Shown here piece by piece: positions 45,020 to 53,275 of a DNA stretch of 64,000 bases. The notes under the pieces are model-generated. The model had not been told where the DNA came from. It saw only the letters and a list, made by a program, of their open reading frames with translations, and ran no database searches. The DNA is from Prosthecobacter gellanilyticus (GTDB lineage: Bacteria; Verrucomicrobiota; Verrucomicrobiia; Verrucomicrobiales; Verrucomicrobiaceae), in the NCBI RefSeq assembly GCF_007992435.1, contig NZ_BKAG01000037.1:1-64000 (forward strand). The letters run 5' to 3'. The position numbers were made by a program, and so were the translations under genes. Within the stretch, counting starts at the first letter, position 1. Every line of letters begins with the position of its first letter.

Positions 45020-45499
45020 TCACGGAGTGGTCACAGGCTCGAGCAGCGGCAGGGCACCTGCGGCGCTGACAGCACTGGCGGCCGCGGCGGTGCGGGCCGC
45101 AGTCGGGCGATAGAGGCGGGTGATCTCATCACCGGACTTGCGACCATGCGTCACGCGACCGAGCACCACATAAGCATGCTGGCTCTTCGTCGGGTTCTTC
45201 ACGCTGGCTTCAGCGCCTGGGTAGAGGTTTTCGATGACGCCGCTGTTAGGGCCTTCAGCATCGGTGTGAGGCACATCCGGCTCATCGGCGATGGTGTAGT
45301 CAAAGCTGACGATCTGGTTGCCGACGTTGCGGAACTTCACGGTGTAGTCGAGCGTCTCTTCATCCACCATGTCACTCACCAGCTGGAAGGCGACGGGGGT
45401 GTTGGGGAAGACCACACGCTGGGTGGTGACGGTCTTGCACGAGGCCAGCGCGAGGGAGACGGCGGCGAGGGTGAGGAGACGGGAGATGACGGGACGCAT
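45020..45499 (-). CDS. YcfL-like (DUF1425) lipoprotein
   Basis: This is a 159-residue lipoprotein: the signal peptide ends in the lipobox LALASC with Cys at about residue 21. The mature part (SDMVDEETLDYTVKFRNVGN; then YPGAEASVKNPT) is an Ig-like beta-sandwich resembling YcfL/DUF1425. The Ala-rich C-terminus is probably disordered. It lies between the outer-membrane barrel gene (44 bp upstream) and the bamD-like gene (7 bp downstream). The family assignment is moderate; the lipoprotein nature is clear. Confidence 0.72.
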   Translation of the reverse strand: MRPVISRLLTLAAVSLALASCKTVTTQRVVFPNTPVAFQLVSDMVDEETLDYTVKFRNVGNQIVSFDYTIADEPDVPHTDAEGPNSGVIENLYPGAEASVKNPTKSQHAYVVLGRVTHGRKSGDEITRLYRPTAARTAAAASAVSAAGALPLLEPVTTP

Positions 45500-45543
45500 G
45501 GTCAGGTTTTGGGGAAGGAAAGAGAGAGCGCGCGAGCGTGGAA

Positions 45544-46218
45544 TTAGTAGCGGTAGCGGAAGCCGACCAGGTAGCCGTCAGTGCTGAAGCCGCGCAGGTC
45601 TTCGAGGTCGCCGATGCCGAGATCGCGATACTCAGCGAAGATGGAGTACTGGTCTTTCCAGGTCCATTCGAGGCCGGCGTACCAGTTCCAGGAGTTCACG
45701 AACTCGTCGATGCTGAAGGGGCTTTGAGCGGGGTTGGTGCTCGTGGCATTGCGATACCAAACCTGGCCACCCCCGAGACCACCACCCACATAGGGACGGA
45801 AGCCCGCGGCGAACTTGCCGATGCGTGCACGGTAGCGGTAAAGGTCCAGGCCGATGGTGCCGTTCAGGTTGAAGAAGAGCGAGTTCATGTCCGCCTCGAC
45901 GGTGTCACCGGTGAGCGTGGTGGACATGAAGGTGCCCTCCACATCCAGGGAAGTCATGATGGGCAGTTTCTGCCACTTCCAGGACTTGCCGACTTCGATG
46001 CTGAAGATGGCGGCCCCGCCTTCGTCCTTCAGGTTGCCGCCGGAACGCAGCGTGCCGCTCTGGCCCATGGTCTCACCCATGGAGACACCCACGTAGGGGC
46101 CGTATTTGCGCTTGGCTGCCTGACCTTCAGCGGCAGCGCCGAGCGATTTCAGTTCCAGGTCGGCAGCGGACAGGGCCGTGGCCGAAAGAAGAAGCGTGGT
46201 GAGTAGAAGCTGGCGCAT
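45544..46218 (-). CDS. Outer-membrane beta-barrel protein
   Basis: The product has 224 residues. The signal peptide (QLLLTTLLLSATALSA) begins at the ATG at 46218. The mature protein alternates aromatic and polar residues in about eight strands (NLNGTIGLDLYRYRARIG, FRPYVGGGLGGGQVWY, GLEWTWKDQYSIFAEYRDL) and ends in an aromatic residue (VGFRYRY), the BAM recognition signal. This fits the OmpA/OmpW-like eight-stranded barrel class. It heads the three-gene operon with the lipoprotein and bamD-like gene. Confidence 0.85.
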   Translation of the reverse strand: MRQLLLTTLLLSATALSAADLELKSLGAAAEGQAAKRKYGPYVGVSMGETMGQSGTLRSGGNLKDEGGAAIFSIEVGKSWKWQKLPIMTSLDVEGTFMSTTLTGDTVEADMNSLFFNLNGTIGLDLYRYRARIGKFAAGFRPYVGGGLGGGQVWYRNATSTNPAQSPFSIDEFVNSWNWYAGLEWTWKDQYSIFAEYRDLGIGDLEDLRGFSTDGYLVGFRYRY

Positions 46219-46278
46219 GGGAGGTGACAATCGGAGCGCCCTTTAGCCTGCGGGCTGCTTCACGGAAATCCCTGCGAT

Positions 46279-46294
46279 GTGAAGAATTCGTCAC
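46279..46294. promoter_or_regulatory. GTGAC-N6-GTCAC-like site before pseudoprotease gene
   Basis: GTGAA-GAATTC-GTCAC matches 9 of 10, centred about 64 bp before the start at 46351 and in the divergent region with the barrel operon. Another TTGTCAC half-site follows at 46312-46318. Confidence 0.5.
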
Positions 46295-46350
46295 ACGGAA
46301 GCCACCGCGTTTTGTCACATGTCAGACACATTGGGAGGCGTAGCCTCTAC

Positions 46351-48027
46351 ATGAGAACTCTCTGCCTGCTGTCCCTCCTTTTGCCTGCGTTTCTCTGCGC
46401 TCAGGTGCCCCTGCCGAAGCCTGATCTCTCCAAGGCTCCGCCGGTGATTTCTGTGGAGCCTGACCTGCCTGAGGGCGCCGCAGGTTTCCCGGTGGACGTG
46501 AACAATTATGAGAACCCGCTGCTGCTCTTCCAAGGTGCAAAGCAGGAGATCCCGATGGCGGATGAACCGAGTCCCGATCTGCTGCCACCGATCGCCCCCT
46601 ATCTGCCAGGTGAGAAGGTGCCTGAGGGTACGCCGGACAAGCCGCTGACACCGGATGAACTGCGTCTGCGCAGCCTCGGCATCAAGATCGTGAGCTCGGT
46701 GGTGGGATTGCGCGTATGGGATTCGTTTGGCACGCAGCTCGCGAGCGGCGTGGGCTGCTATGTCTCGGCGGATGGGGTGATCCTCACGGACTCGGGTTTG
46801 CTGCATCCGGAGATCGCGGAGAAGATCGACTACATCACGGTGACTGGCGCGGATGGCACGAACACCAAGGTCAGTGGTTTCTACGTGGCGGATCTGACCA
46901 GCGGCATCGCGCTGCTCCAGGGCGAGGACACGGATACCACGCCGCTGGAGCTCAAGGCTGACACGGACTTCCGCCAGGAGCAGGCGAGTCATGTGCTGGC
47001 CATGTCTGAGAAGCGCGGTCTCGTACTGGCCGATGCCACGGTGCAGATGGACGGCGCTCTGACGGGTCTGGGCTGGCTGAATGTGCGCGGCAAGGACTCG
47101 CCCGGCGGTGTGGGATCACCGGTGGTGAATGACGCGGGGCAGATGATCGGCATCGTGGCCATGCAGGTGCCGCTGAAGAGCTGGATGAACTTCGCGCTGC
47201 CCTGTGATGCGGCCGCCTTTGAGTTGCGCAAAGGCCGCGCGCCTTTGAAGCCGCTGACCAGCCTGCCGAAGTCACCGAAGCTGCGTGACGTGGCGAATGA
47301 TCCGGAGTTTGTGCGCGCCTTTGAGACACTGCAGAAGCGCCGGGTGGAGTCGGCGATGCGGCAGTTCGTGACGCTGGCGCGGAAGTATCCACGCAGCGCG
47401 GAGTGCTGGGCCTTGCTCGGTCTCAGTGCTTCTTATCTGGGTGCCGCACCGGAAGCGCTGAACTGCCAGCGCAAGGCAGTGGCGCTGGATCCCAAGGCGG
47501 GTCTTTACTGGCATCAGCTGGCCTTTGCGAAACTGCGTGAAAAGGCTGGCATGGCAGATGACACCACGGAAGACAAGGAGGCGCTCGAACTCGCCACGGA
47601 GCAGCGCCCGAATGATGCGCTAGCCTGGCTGCTGCTGGCCAGCCGCCGTGTGCGTGATGGTGATCTGGGCAGCGCGGATGATGCGCTGAAGCGCGTCATG
47701 CTGCTCGCGCCGAACTATGCGCAGGCGCACTATCTCAGCGCCTATGTCAAAGGCCGCCAGAAGGATTATGAAGGCGCGCAGACCGCCATCACGCAGAGCC
47801 TGAAGCTCAACCCCGGCTACTCCGAAGCTTGGTATTATCAGGGCCTGCTACTCGACAAGAATGGTGACCCAAATGAGGCTGCGAAGGCTTATCGCAACAC
47901 CGTGCGCCTGCGCCCCACACATCCGAATGCGTGGAAGAACCTCGCGTATGCCCTGAAGAAAGGCGGCAAGACCAGCGAGGCACGCGAAGCTTTTGAAGAG
48001 CACACGAAGCGCAGTGCGAAGAAGTGA
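46351..48027 (+). CDS. TPR protein with inactive trypsin-like domain
   Basis: The product has 558 residues with a signal peptide (RTLCLLSLLLPAFLCAQ). Residues 110-295 fold like an HtrA-type trypsin domain: the strands SGVGCYVSADGVILT, SGIALLQG and GVGSPVVNDAGQMIGIV align with the His, Asp and Ser motifs. The catalytic residues are missing: no His where TNNHV is expected (TDSGL), Gly in place of the Asp, and GGVGSP instead of GNSGGP. It is therefore a pseudoprotease. Residues 330-555 are five or more TPR units (ALNCQRKAVALDPKAGLYWH; AQTAITQSLKLNPGYSEAW). The start is the ATG at 46351. It may bind peptides or scaffold complexes in the envelope. Confidence 0.85.
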   Translation: MRTLCLLSLLLPAFLCAQVPLPKPDLSKAPPVISVEPDLPEGAAGFPVDVNNYENPLLLFQGAKQEIPMADEPSPDLLPPIAPYLPGEKVPEGTPDKPLTPDELRLRSLGIKIVSSVVGLRVWDSFGTQLASGVGCYVSADGVILTDSGLLHPEIAEKIDYITVTGADGTNTKVSGFYVADLTSGIALLQGEDTDTTPLELKADTDFRQEQASHVLAMSEKRGLVLADATVQMDGALTGLGWLNVRGKDSPGGVGSPVVNDAGQMIGIVAMQVPLKSWMNFALPCDAAAFELRKGRAPLKPLTSLPKSPKLRDVANDPEFVRAFETLQKRRVESAMRQFVTLARKYPRSAECWALLGLSASYLGAAPEALNCQRKAVALDPKAGLYWHQLAFAKLREKAGMADDTTEDKEALELATEQRPNDALAWLLLASRRVRDGDLGSADDALKRVMLLAPNYAQAHYLSAYVKGRQKDYEGAQTAITQSLKLNPGYSEAWYYQGLLLDKNGDPNEAAKAYRNTVRLRPTHPNAWKNLAYALKKGGKTSEAREAFEEHTKRSAKK

Positions 48028-48177
48028 GAGTCTGGTGGTCTGCATGCGACCACGAGAGTGACCTCACGCGATCAGGCATCAACTCCGACAATCCGATTCA
48101 GGTTGCTCTTCCACGGTGAACGACGAGGGGGCTGACGGCTTGGCTGGCTTTCTGCTCATCTCATCTTTCCAAACTTC

Positions 48178-48975
48178 ATGATTCTCGACGCCACATGTCA
48201 GCTTGACTACCAGACGACGGAGGTGGTGCCAGCCATCTTCATGCTGCGTCCCCGCAGCGGCTGGGCCCAGTGGATCATGCGCGAGGAGTTCTACATCCAG
48301 CCCCAGGTGCCGGTGGTCGAGTTCACGGATGTCTATGGCAATCTCTGCCAGCGGGTCGTCATCATGCCGGGAGATTTTCATGTCTCCGTGAAGTATCGCG
48401 TGCAGGTCTCAGACACCGTCGATGCAGATCCCTGTGCGCAACTGACATATGTGCAGAACATGCCGCCGGACGTCCTGCATTACCTGCTGCCCAGCCGCTA
48501 CTGCCAGTCCGATCAGTTGTCCTCGCTCGCAGAATCCATTGTCGGGCATCTGCCGGAAACCTTTGAGCGAGTCGCCGCCATCCGCACCTGGGTTCATCAA
48601 AACATCGCGTATGTGTCAGGCAGCAGCGACAGCTCCACGTCTGCTCTCGATACTGCTGACAGCTTGCAAGGGGTCTGCCGTGATTTTGCGCATCTCGGCA
48701 TCGCGCTGTGTCGTGCCATCAATGTACCTGCGCGCATGGTGGTGGGCTTTTTGTATCAGCTGCATCCCATGGACCTGCATGCCTGGTTCGAGGCCTTCAT
48801 CGGCGGACGCTGGTTCACCTTTGATGCGACGGAGCCGACGACCCGCGGCAATCGCATTGTTGTGGCTTATGGTCGTGATGCGGCCGATGTGGCGCTGGCG
48901 ACGATGTTTGGCTCATTCACCATGCAGAACATGTACGTCACCGTCACGGCACCGCCGATCGTGACTCATGGCTGA
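48178..48975 (+). CDS. Transglutaminase-like protein
   Basis: This is a 265-residue cytoplasmic-looking protein with an N-terminal beta domain (residues 1-95) and a C-terminal transglutaminase-like cysteine peptidase core. The catalytic triad is visible: Cys167 in GVCRDFAHL, His201 in MDLHAWFEAF and Asp216 in FTFDATEP. Such proteins in bacteria act as peptidases or in peptide crosslinking, often near a putative zinc-binding metallopeptidase. One lies here convergently, and the two stop codons overlap by 10 bp. The substrate is unknown. Confidence 0.92.
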   Translation: MILDATCQLDYQTTEVVPAIFMLRPRSGWAQWIMREEFYIQPQVPVVEFTDVYGNLCQRVVIMPGDFHVSVKYRVQVSDTVDADPCAQLTYVQNMPPDVLHYLLPSRYCQSDQLSSLAESIVGHLPETFERVAAIRTWVHQNIAYVSGSSDSSTSALDTADSLQGVCRDFAHLGIALCRAINVPARMVVGFLYQLHPMDLHAWFEAFIGGRWFTFDATEPTTRGNRIVVAYGRDAADVALATMFGSFTMQNMYVTVTAPPIVTHG

Positions 48976-50075
48976 GGTACAGGTGCTGGCGGCGGCAGCG
49001 GCGGCTCGGCGGGCTTCGCCGCAGGCGTCTTCCAAACCTGCGCAAAATAATGGGCGAGCCGCAGCTTCTGAGCGACACGCACAGAGATGACAAACGGATA
49101 CACCGCAGGTTCACCCAGGCTCAGCGAGACTTCATTCAGCACCGTGGACATGCACATCCAGCGCTGCAGCCACGCGAGAAACTCCCCATCCGCGAGGCCA
49201 TTCTGCGGCAGCATGGAGGGCAGCGTCCCGGCCTCGCCCGGCAGCATGACCAGCGGAAGCGCGAGATGCTTCACCTGGATGCCCAGGTTTTCGCAGGTGC
49301 CCAGGCCGTCCACAATCTGCAGGTAGTGCGCCCAGGTCTCCGCCCAGTCTTCCCAAGGGTGAGAGGCCGCGTAAGACGAGATGTACTGCAGCTCCCAGCC
49401 CGGCACGATGCCGCGCTGGTAATGGCCGCTCAGGGCGGCGGCATAGTCCATCCACTCGTTGCCAAAGCGTTCTCGGAAGGCAAGTCGTAGCGGGTCATCC
49501 CACATGAGATTCGAAAGACAACGCTGCCAGAAGTAGTGGCCGCTCTCATGTCGGAAATGCCCGAGCAGCGTGCGGCTGTTTTCGCCTAGCTGCTGGCGGT
49601 TGATCTGCCGGTAGGTGTCGTCCGCCTCCTCCAGATTCACGGTGATCACGCCATTCAGATGTCCGGTGGTGACGGTGGGATTGGCGACGGTGCTGATGAT
49701 GTCAAACGCCAGGCCTGTCTGCGCATTCTGAGCCTTGGCCTGCAGGGGGATGCCCAGTTGCATCAGCGTGTAGATCAGCCGCCGCTTGGCGATCTCCATG
49801 CGTCCCCACAGCATCAGATTCCGTCCTGTGCTCAGATCCGGAATGGTGCGGTTCATGGTGCAGGCCGGGCAGAGGGATTCCTTTGCCTCCGCGGGCAGCG
49901 CCCAATTGCACACGCCATGCTTCACCCCGTTCGCGCAGCGCTTCATTTTCTTTTCCGGCAGCAGCCGGACCATCAGGTTCTTCGCCGGGTCATAGGCCAC
50001 AGCATTCCCGCACCCCAGACATTTGGAGCTGTTGAAAAAGAGCACGTTGCCGCACTCACAGGTGAATCGTTGCAT
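48966..50075 (-). CDS. Putative zinc-binding metallopeptidase with zinc ribbon
   Basis: The product has 369 residues. The N-terminus is a zinc-ribbon pair (CECGNVLFFNSSKCLGCG, then CNWALPAEAKESLCPAC). The core holds RHESGHYFW around residue 177, the HExxH signature with a following aromatic, within a DUF2248-like "putative zinc-binding metallopeptidase" fold. This family is commonly encoded beside transglutaminase-like proteins and alpha-E/ATP-grasp genes. Here it is convergent with a transglutaminase and overlaps it by 10 bp. It is cytoplasmic by sequence. Confidence 0.9.
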   Translation of the reverse strand: MQRFTCECGNVLFFNSSKCLGCGNAVAYDPAKNLMVRLLPEKKMKRCANGVKHGVCNWALPAEAKESLCPACTMNRTIPDLSTGRNLMLWGRMEIAKRRLIYTLMQLGIPLQAKAQNAQTGLAFDIISTVANPTVTTGHLNGVITVNLEEADDTYRQINRQQLGENSRTLLGHFRHESGHYFWQRCLSNLMWDDPLRLAFRERFGNEWMDYAAALSGHYQRGIVPGWELQYISSYAASHPWEDWAETWAHYLQIVDGLGTCENLGIQVKHLALPLVMLPGEAGTLPSMLPQNGLADGEFLAWLQRWMCMSTVLNEVSLSLGEPAVYPFVISVRVAQKLRLAHYFAQVWKTPAAKPAEPPLPPPAPVPQP

Positions 50076-50148
50076 GGAGCACCTTTCCCATCGCCGCGTT
50101 TTGGCGTGGTGTCATGCGCGGGTTGATCAGGATTCTCCCTGACAACCG

Positions 50149-51837
50149 TCACTTCGCGTTCCTGGCGATGAACTCGATGATGGGGGTGGAGTCATCGAGG
50201 CCATGCGGGTGGTGGCCGATGCCAGGTTTGCGGATGAGGGTGATGGAGCCGCCGAGGGCTTTGTAGCGGGTTTCGATGAGGCCGGTGTTTTCTTCCCAGG
50301 GGACGACGATGTCGGCATCGCCGAAGACGTGGAGTAGCGGCACTTTTTGTTCGGCCAGAGGGGCGAGGCTGTCGACGGGATTGCCTTTGTAGGCGAGGGC
50401 CTCGGCGTCATCTTTGAAGCCCCAGAGCTTCAGCACGAAGCCCCAGTTCTTCGGGTCGTTCTTGCCTTGGCCCTTGCCGCCGGGCCAGCTCTTGAAGTCG
50501 CAGACTGGAGCATCCGCATAGATGCAGGAGACCTTTTCAGGATTGGCGATGGCCCAGTTGTAGCAATAGAGGCCGCCGCGGCTGAGACCGACGAGGCAGG
50601 GCTTCCTGCTCAAGCCATGCCTGGTGGTGAGCTCCTCATAGCATTGATTCCACAGAGCCACGGCAGGCGGGCTGCCGAGCATGTCATTGATCTGCATGTA
50701 GGCGATGTGGAAGCCTTTGCCGAGCAGGGCGATGTCCGGCGCGGGCTTGTGGCCGAAGAACTCGCCATGCCAGACCCATGGCTTGCCGGGAGCGGCGGCC
50801 TTGGGAACGACGAGGGTCACCGGTTTGCCGGCGACGATGAGATCGCGCTTCTCATAGCCATTCCACAAGCTTTTTTGGTTAGGCGAGGCGGCGGCCGAGC
50901 CAGGCTTGCCTTTGGCGAGCTGGCGCGCCTCGGCATCAAAGACGACGGCTTTGCTCTCGGCCTCGGGAAGGGGCAGGCCAGGAGCATTGCCGGGGCGCTT
51001 GTGGCCCACATGACTGAGCCAGGCGGGACGCAGCAGGCCCTGCTTCTTTTTGATGGCCGTCAGGATGGCATCTCCATTCACGTGATCAGGTTTGCCATCG
51101 GCGGTGACTTTGAGGTCCCAGGCATCGAGCACGGCGCGAGCCATGATGAGATGACCTTCAGGGCCGGGATGGATGCCGTCTTTGGAATAGGTGAACTGCG
51201 GGTCGGCTCTGCGCTTCTCCGCAAGGGCGGCGTTGAAAGGGCCGTGGATGTCCAGCACTTCCCAGCCTTCTTTTTTCATGCTGAGCAGCCAGTCGCTGTA
51301 AGCATCGAGCACCTGGTTGTAGCCTTCAAAGGGTGTCGGGTATTTATCGAGGCCGGCAGGCAGGGTCCTGGCCTTGATGGGCACGGGGTCAAAGACAGGC
51401 GGTGTGAGATGAATGATGCGCGCACCCGTGGCGACGACCTTGTCATGCAGCTTCTTCATGCCGTCCTGATAGGCTTTCAGGCGCTCCGGGCTGAGCGGGT
51501 AGTAGATGCCGTCATTCATGCCGTAGCAGGCAAAGACGAGATTGGGCTTCGCCTTCTCCAAAACGCGGTCAAGGCGCTCGTGCAGATCAGGGCGCGGAAA
51601 CTTGCCACCGGCGTGACCATCCTCGCTCAAGCCGCTGACGGTCTCGCTGCTGAGACCCAGGGGGATGATCTCTTTGCTGGAATCTGGATGCTGCGCGATG
51701 AGCGCTGCCTCGATGATCTCGACGTAGACACCGCCCTGGGTGATGCTATCGCCAAGGAAGACAATGCGCTTTTCCGGGGGAAGGGCGGCCTGAAGCGTGA
51801 GGGTGAGGAAACAGAGAGCGAGAGTGAGGAGACGCAT
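50149..51837 (-). CDS. Exported SGNH hydrolase fused to alpha/beta hydrolase
   Basis: This 562-residue bifunctional esterase candidate has a signal peptide (RLLTLALCFLTLTLQA). The first half is an SGNH/GDSL hydrolase: FLGDSITQGG with nucleophile Ser31, a GxND block (CYGMNDG) and a DGIHPG block carrying the catalytic Asp-His. The second half is an alpha/beta hydrolase: nucleophile elbow GLSRGGLY, FGDADIVVP for the acid and GIGHHPHG for the His. Both catalytic sets are intact. The fusion suggests sequential deacetylation and ester cleavage of a polysaccharide. The start is the ATG at 51837. The next gene upstream on the strand is 100 bp away. Confidence 0.9.
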   Translation of the reverse strand: MRLLTLALCFLTLTLQAALPPEKRIVFLGDSITQGGVYVEIIEAALIAQHPDSSKEIIPLGLSSETVSGLSEDGHAGGKFPRPDLHERLDRVLEKAKPNLVFACYGMNDGIYYPLSPERLKAYQDGMKKLHDKVVATGARIIHLTPPVFDPVPIKARTLPAGLDKYPTPFEGYNQVLDAYSDWLLSMKKEGWEVLDIHGPFNAALAEKRRADPQFTYSKDGIHPGPEGHLIMARAVLDAWDLKVTADGKPDHVNGDAILTAIKKKQGLLRPAWLSHVGHKRPGNAPGLPLPEAESKAVVFDAEARQLAKGKPGSAAASPNQKSLWNGYEKRDLIVAGKPVTLVVPKAAAPGKPWVWHGEFFGHKPAPDIALLGKGFHIAYMQINDMLGSPPAVALWNQCYEELTTRHGLSRKPCLVGLSRGGLYCYNWAIANPEKVSCIYADAPVCDFKSWPGGKGQGKNDPKNWGFVLKLWGFKDDAEALAYKGNPVDSLAPLAEQKVPLLHVFGDADIVVPWEENTGLIETRYKALGGSITLIRKPGIGHHPHGLDDSTPIIEFIARNAK

Positions 51838-51937
51838 GGAGGGTCCATGCATACGCGAGAAGCGAAGTCGATCACTCACGCACTCTTGTTCGCTCACTGC
51901 CAGAAGCCCCGGCTGCAGCGCTTGCGCGAAAAACCGA

Positions 51938-53275
51938 TCAGCTGCTGAGCTTGGATTCCGTTCCGGCCGCGGATGAAGTCACGTCGATGAACCACTGGCG
52001 GGCGGCTTTGAAACCACGGACGAGGGCGCTGTCGAGAGTCTCCGTGCAGCGGAGGCGGGTGGCGATGCTGAGCTCCACACCACGGTAGCGGGGGAGGAGG
52101 AGGCAGAGGCGGCGGACCTTGGAATCCGGGGTGTGGCGCTGGCCGAGGCTGGGGTAGAGGAGGCCTTTGCACATGACGAGGCCGTCCACGGGGAGGGCGA
52201 TCTTTTTCACGGGCAGGATCAGCCAGGGGCGGCGGACGAACCAGACCTGCCCGGAGGTGGCATCGATCTCGAGACGACCGCGGCTGCGGGCGGGGATGCC
52301 CTGGAGCGGACGGGCGAGGAAGGCACGGAGGCCCTGCTCGCGGACATCGCCGGACTCGGTGTTCTTGCCGAACAAGAGGTCTGTCACCATGACACTGCCG
52401 AACACGAGCAGGCGGAAAGACCAGCGGGCGAGGAGCAGGCTGACGAGGGCGATGATGCCGCAGACGACCATGGCCGGGACCGGACTGACCGTGTGGATCA
52501 TGGCGGCGCAGCCGGTGAGAAGGGCCAGGACGGAGAGCTTCATCAGCTTCAGGCCACTATCCACAAGGCTGAAGGGGGACAGGGCGATGAGCACATGGAT
52601 GGCGTGGGAGGTGAGCCAGATCACACCGAAGAGGGCCAGCGAGAGGGGCACCGTGACCCAGGGGGACTGCAGCGAGGCATGGATCACATTTGCCAGTGGA
52701 GCCACGGCGAGGCCGGAGCCGGTGAGCACGGCATTCGCCTGATCAGGCTGGATACGCTCATAATCGGACATGGCGAGGGCGACGAGGGGCACAAACGCGG
52801 CGCTGGCGACGAGGGCGCTGGCCTTGTTCTCAAAGAGCTCAATCCAGTCCAGCGGCTTCTTCAGGATGCCGGGCACGGCGGCGCCGAAGAGATCCTTGAA
52901 AAGGCAGATGCCGATGAGTGTCAGACCCGTGCCCCAGGCCCAGGGCTGGCAGTACCAGGGCAGGGAAGCACGGGCTGAGGCCTCGGTGTGCCAGTATTTC
53001 CAGGCACCGACGGCGCTGATGCCGAGCATGGGGCTGATGGCCACGCCGGTGATCTCGGAGACGCCCTCCGCCAGACCGATGCCGGGCAGCACGGCGGAGT
53101 TCTCCTTGAAGCCGGAAAGCAAATGGGAGCCAATGGTGGAGGCTTTTTCCTCCAGGCTGGCGGCGAGGCGGTCGGTCTCGGCCGAGGCGGGTGTCTCAGC
53201 CGCGAAGGTGGAGGCTGAGGCGAAGAGCCATCCGAAGACGGTGACGACGCAAGCGAGGGAGCGGAGTGTGTGCAT
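51938..53275 (-). CDS. Polytopic membrane protein with signal peptide
   Basis: I do not recognise a family. The 445-residue product begins (ATG at 53275) with a signal sequence (SLACVVTVFGWLFASASTFA). Residues 60-310 contain at least six hydrophobic helices (for example LSLALFGVIWLTSHAIHVLIA and AMVVCGIIALVSLLLARWSF). The last 120 residues are hydrophilic and beta-like (GRLEIDATSGQVWFVRRPWLIL) and rich in Arg, probably cytoplasmic. It starts about 380 bp from btubA on the opposite strand, so the two share the divergent region. No link to tubulin is visible. Confidence 0.75.
   Translation of the reverse strand: MHTLRSLACVVTVFGWLFASASTFAAETPASAETDRLAASLEEKASTIGSHLLSGFKENSAVLPGIGLAEGVSEITGVAISPMLGISAVGAWKYWHTEASARASLPWYCQPWAWGTGLTLIGICLFKDLFGAAVPGILKKPLDWIELFENKASALVASAAFVPLVALAMSDYERIQPDQANAVLTGSGLAVAPLANVIHASLQSPWVTVPLSLALFGVIWLTSHAIHVLIALSPFSLVDSGLKLMKLSVLALLTGCAAMIHTVSPVPAMVVCGIIALVSLLLARWSFRLLVFGSVMVTDLLFGKNTESGDVREQGLRAFLARPLQGIPARSRGRLEIDATSGQVWFVRRPWLILPVKKIALPVDGLVMCKGLLYPSLGQRHTPDSKVRRLCLLLPRYRGVELSIATRLRCTETLDSALVRGFKAARQWFIDVTSSAAGTESKLSS

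Noticed and set aside
29351-46294. Classic CRP site (TGTGA-N6-TCACA) as explanation for the repeated motif
   Set aside because: Half-site spacing differs by two bases (TGTGA-N8-TCACA when aligned), so the standard CRP consensus is not met.
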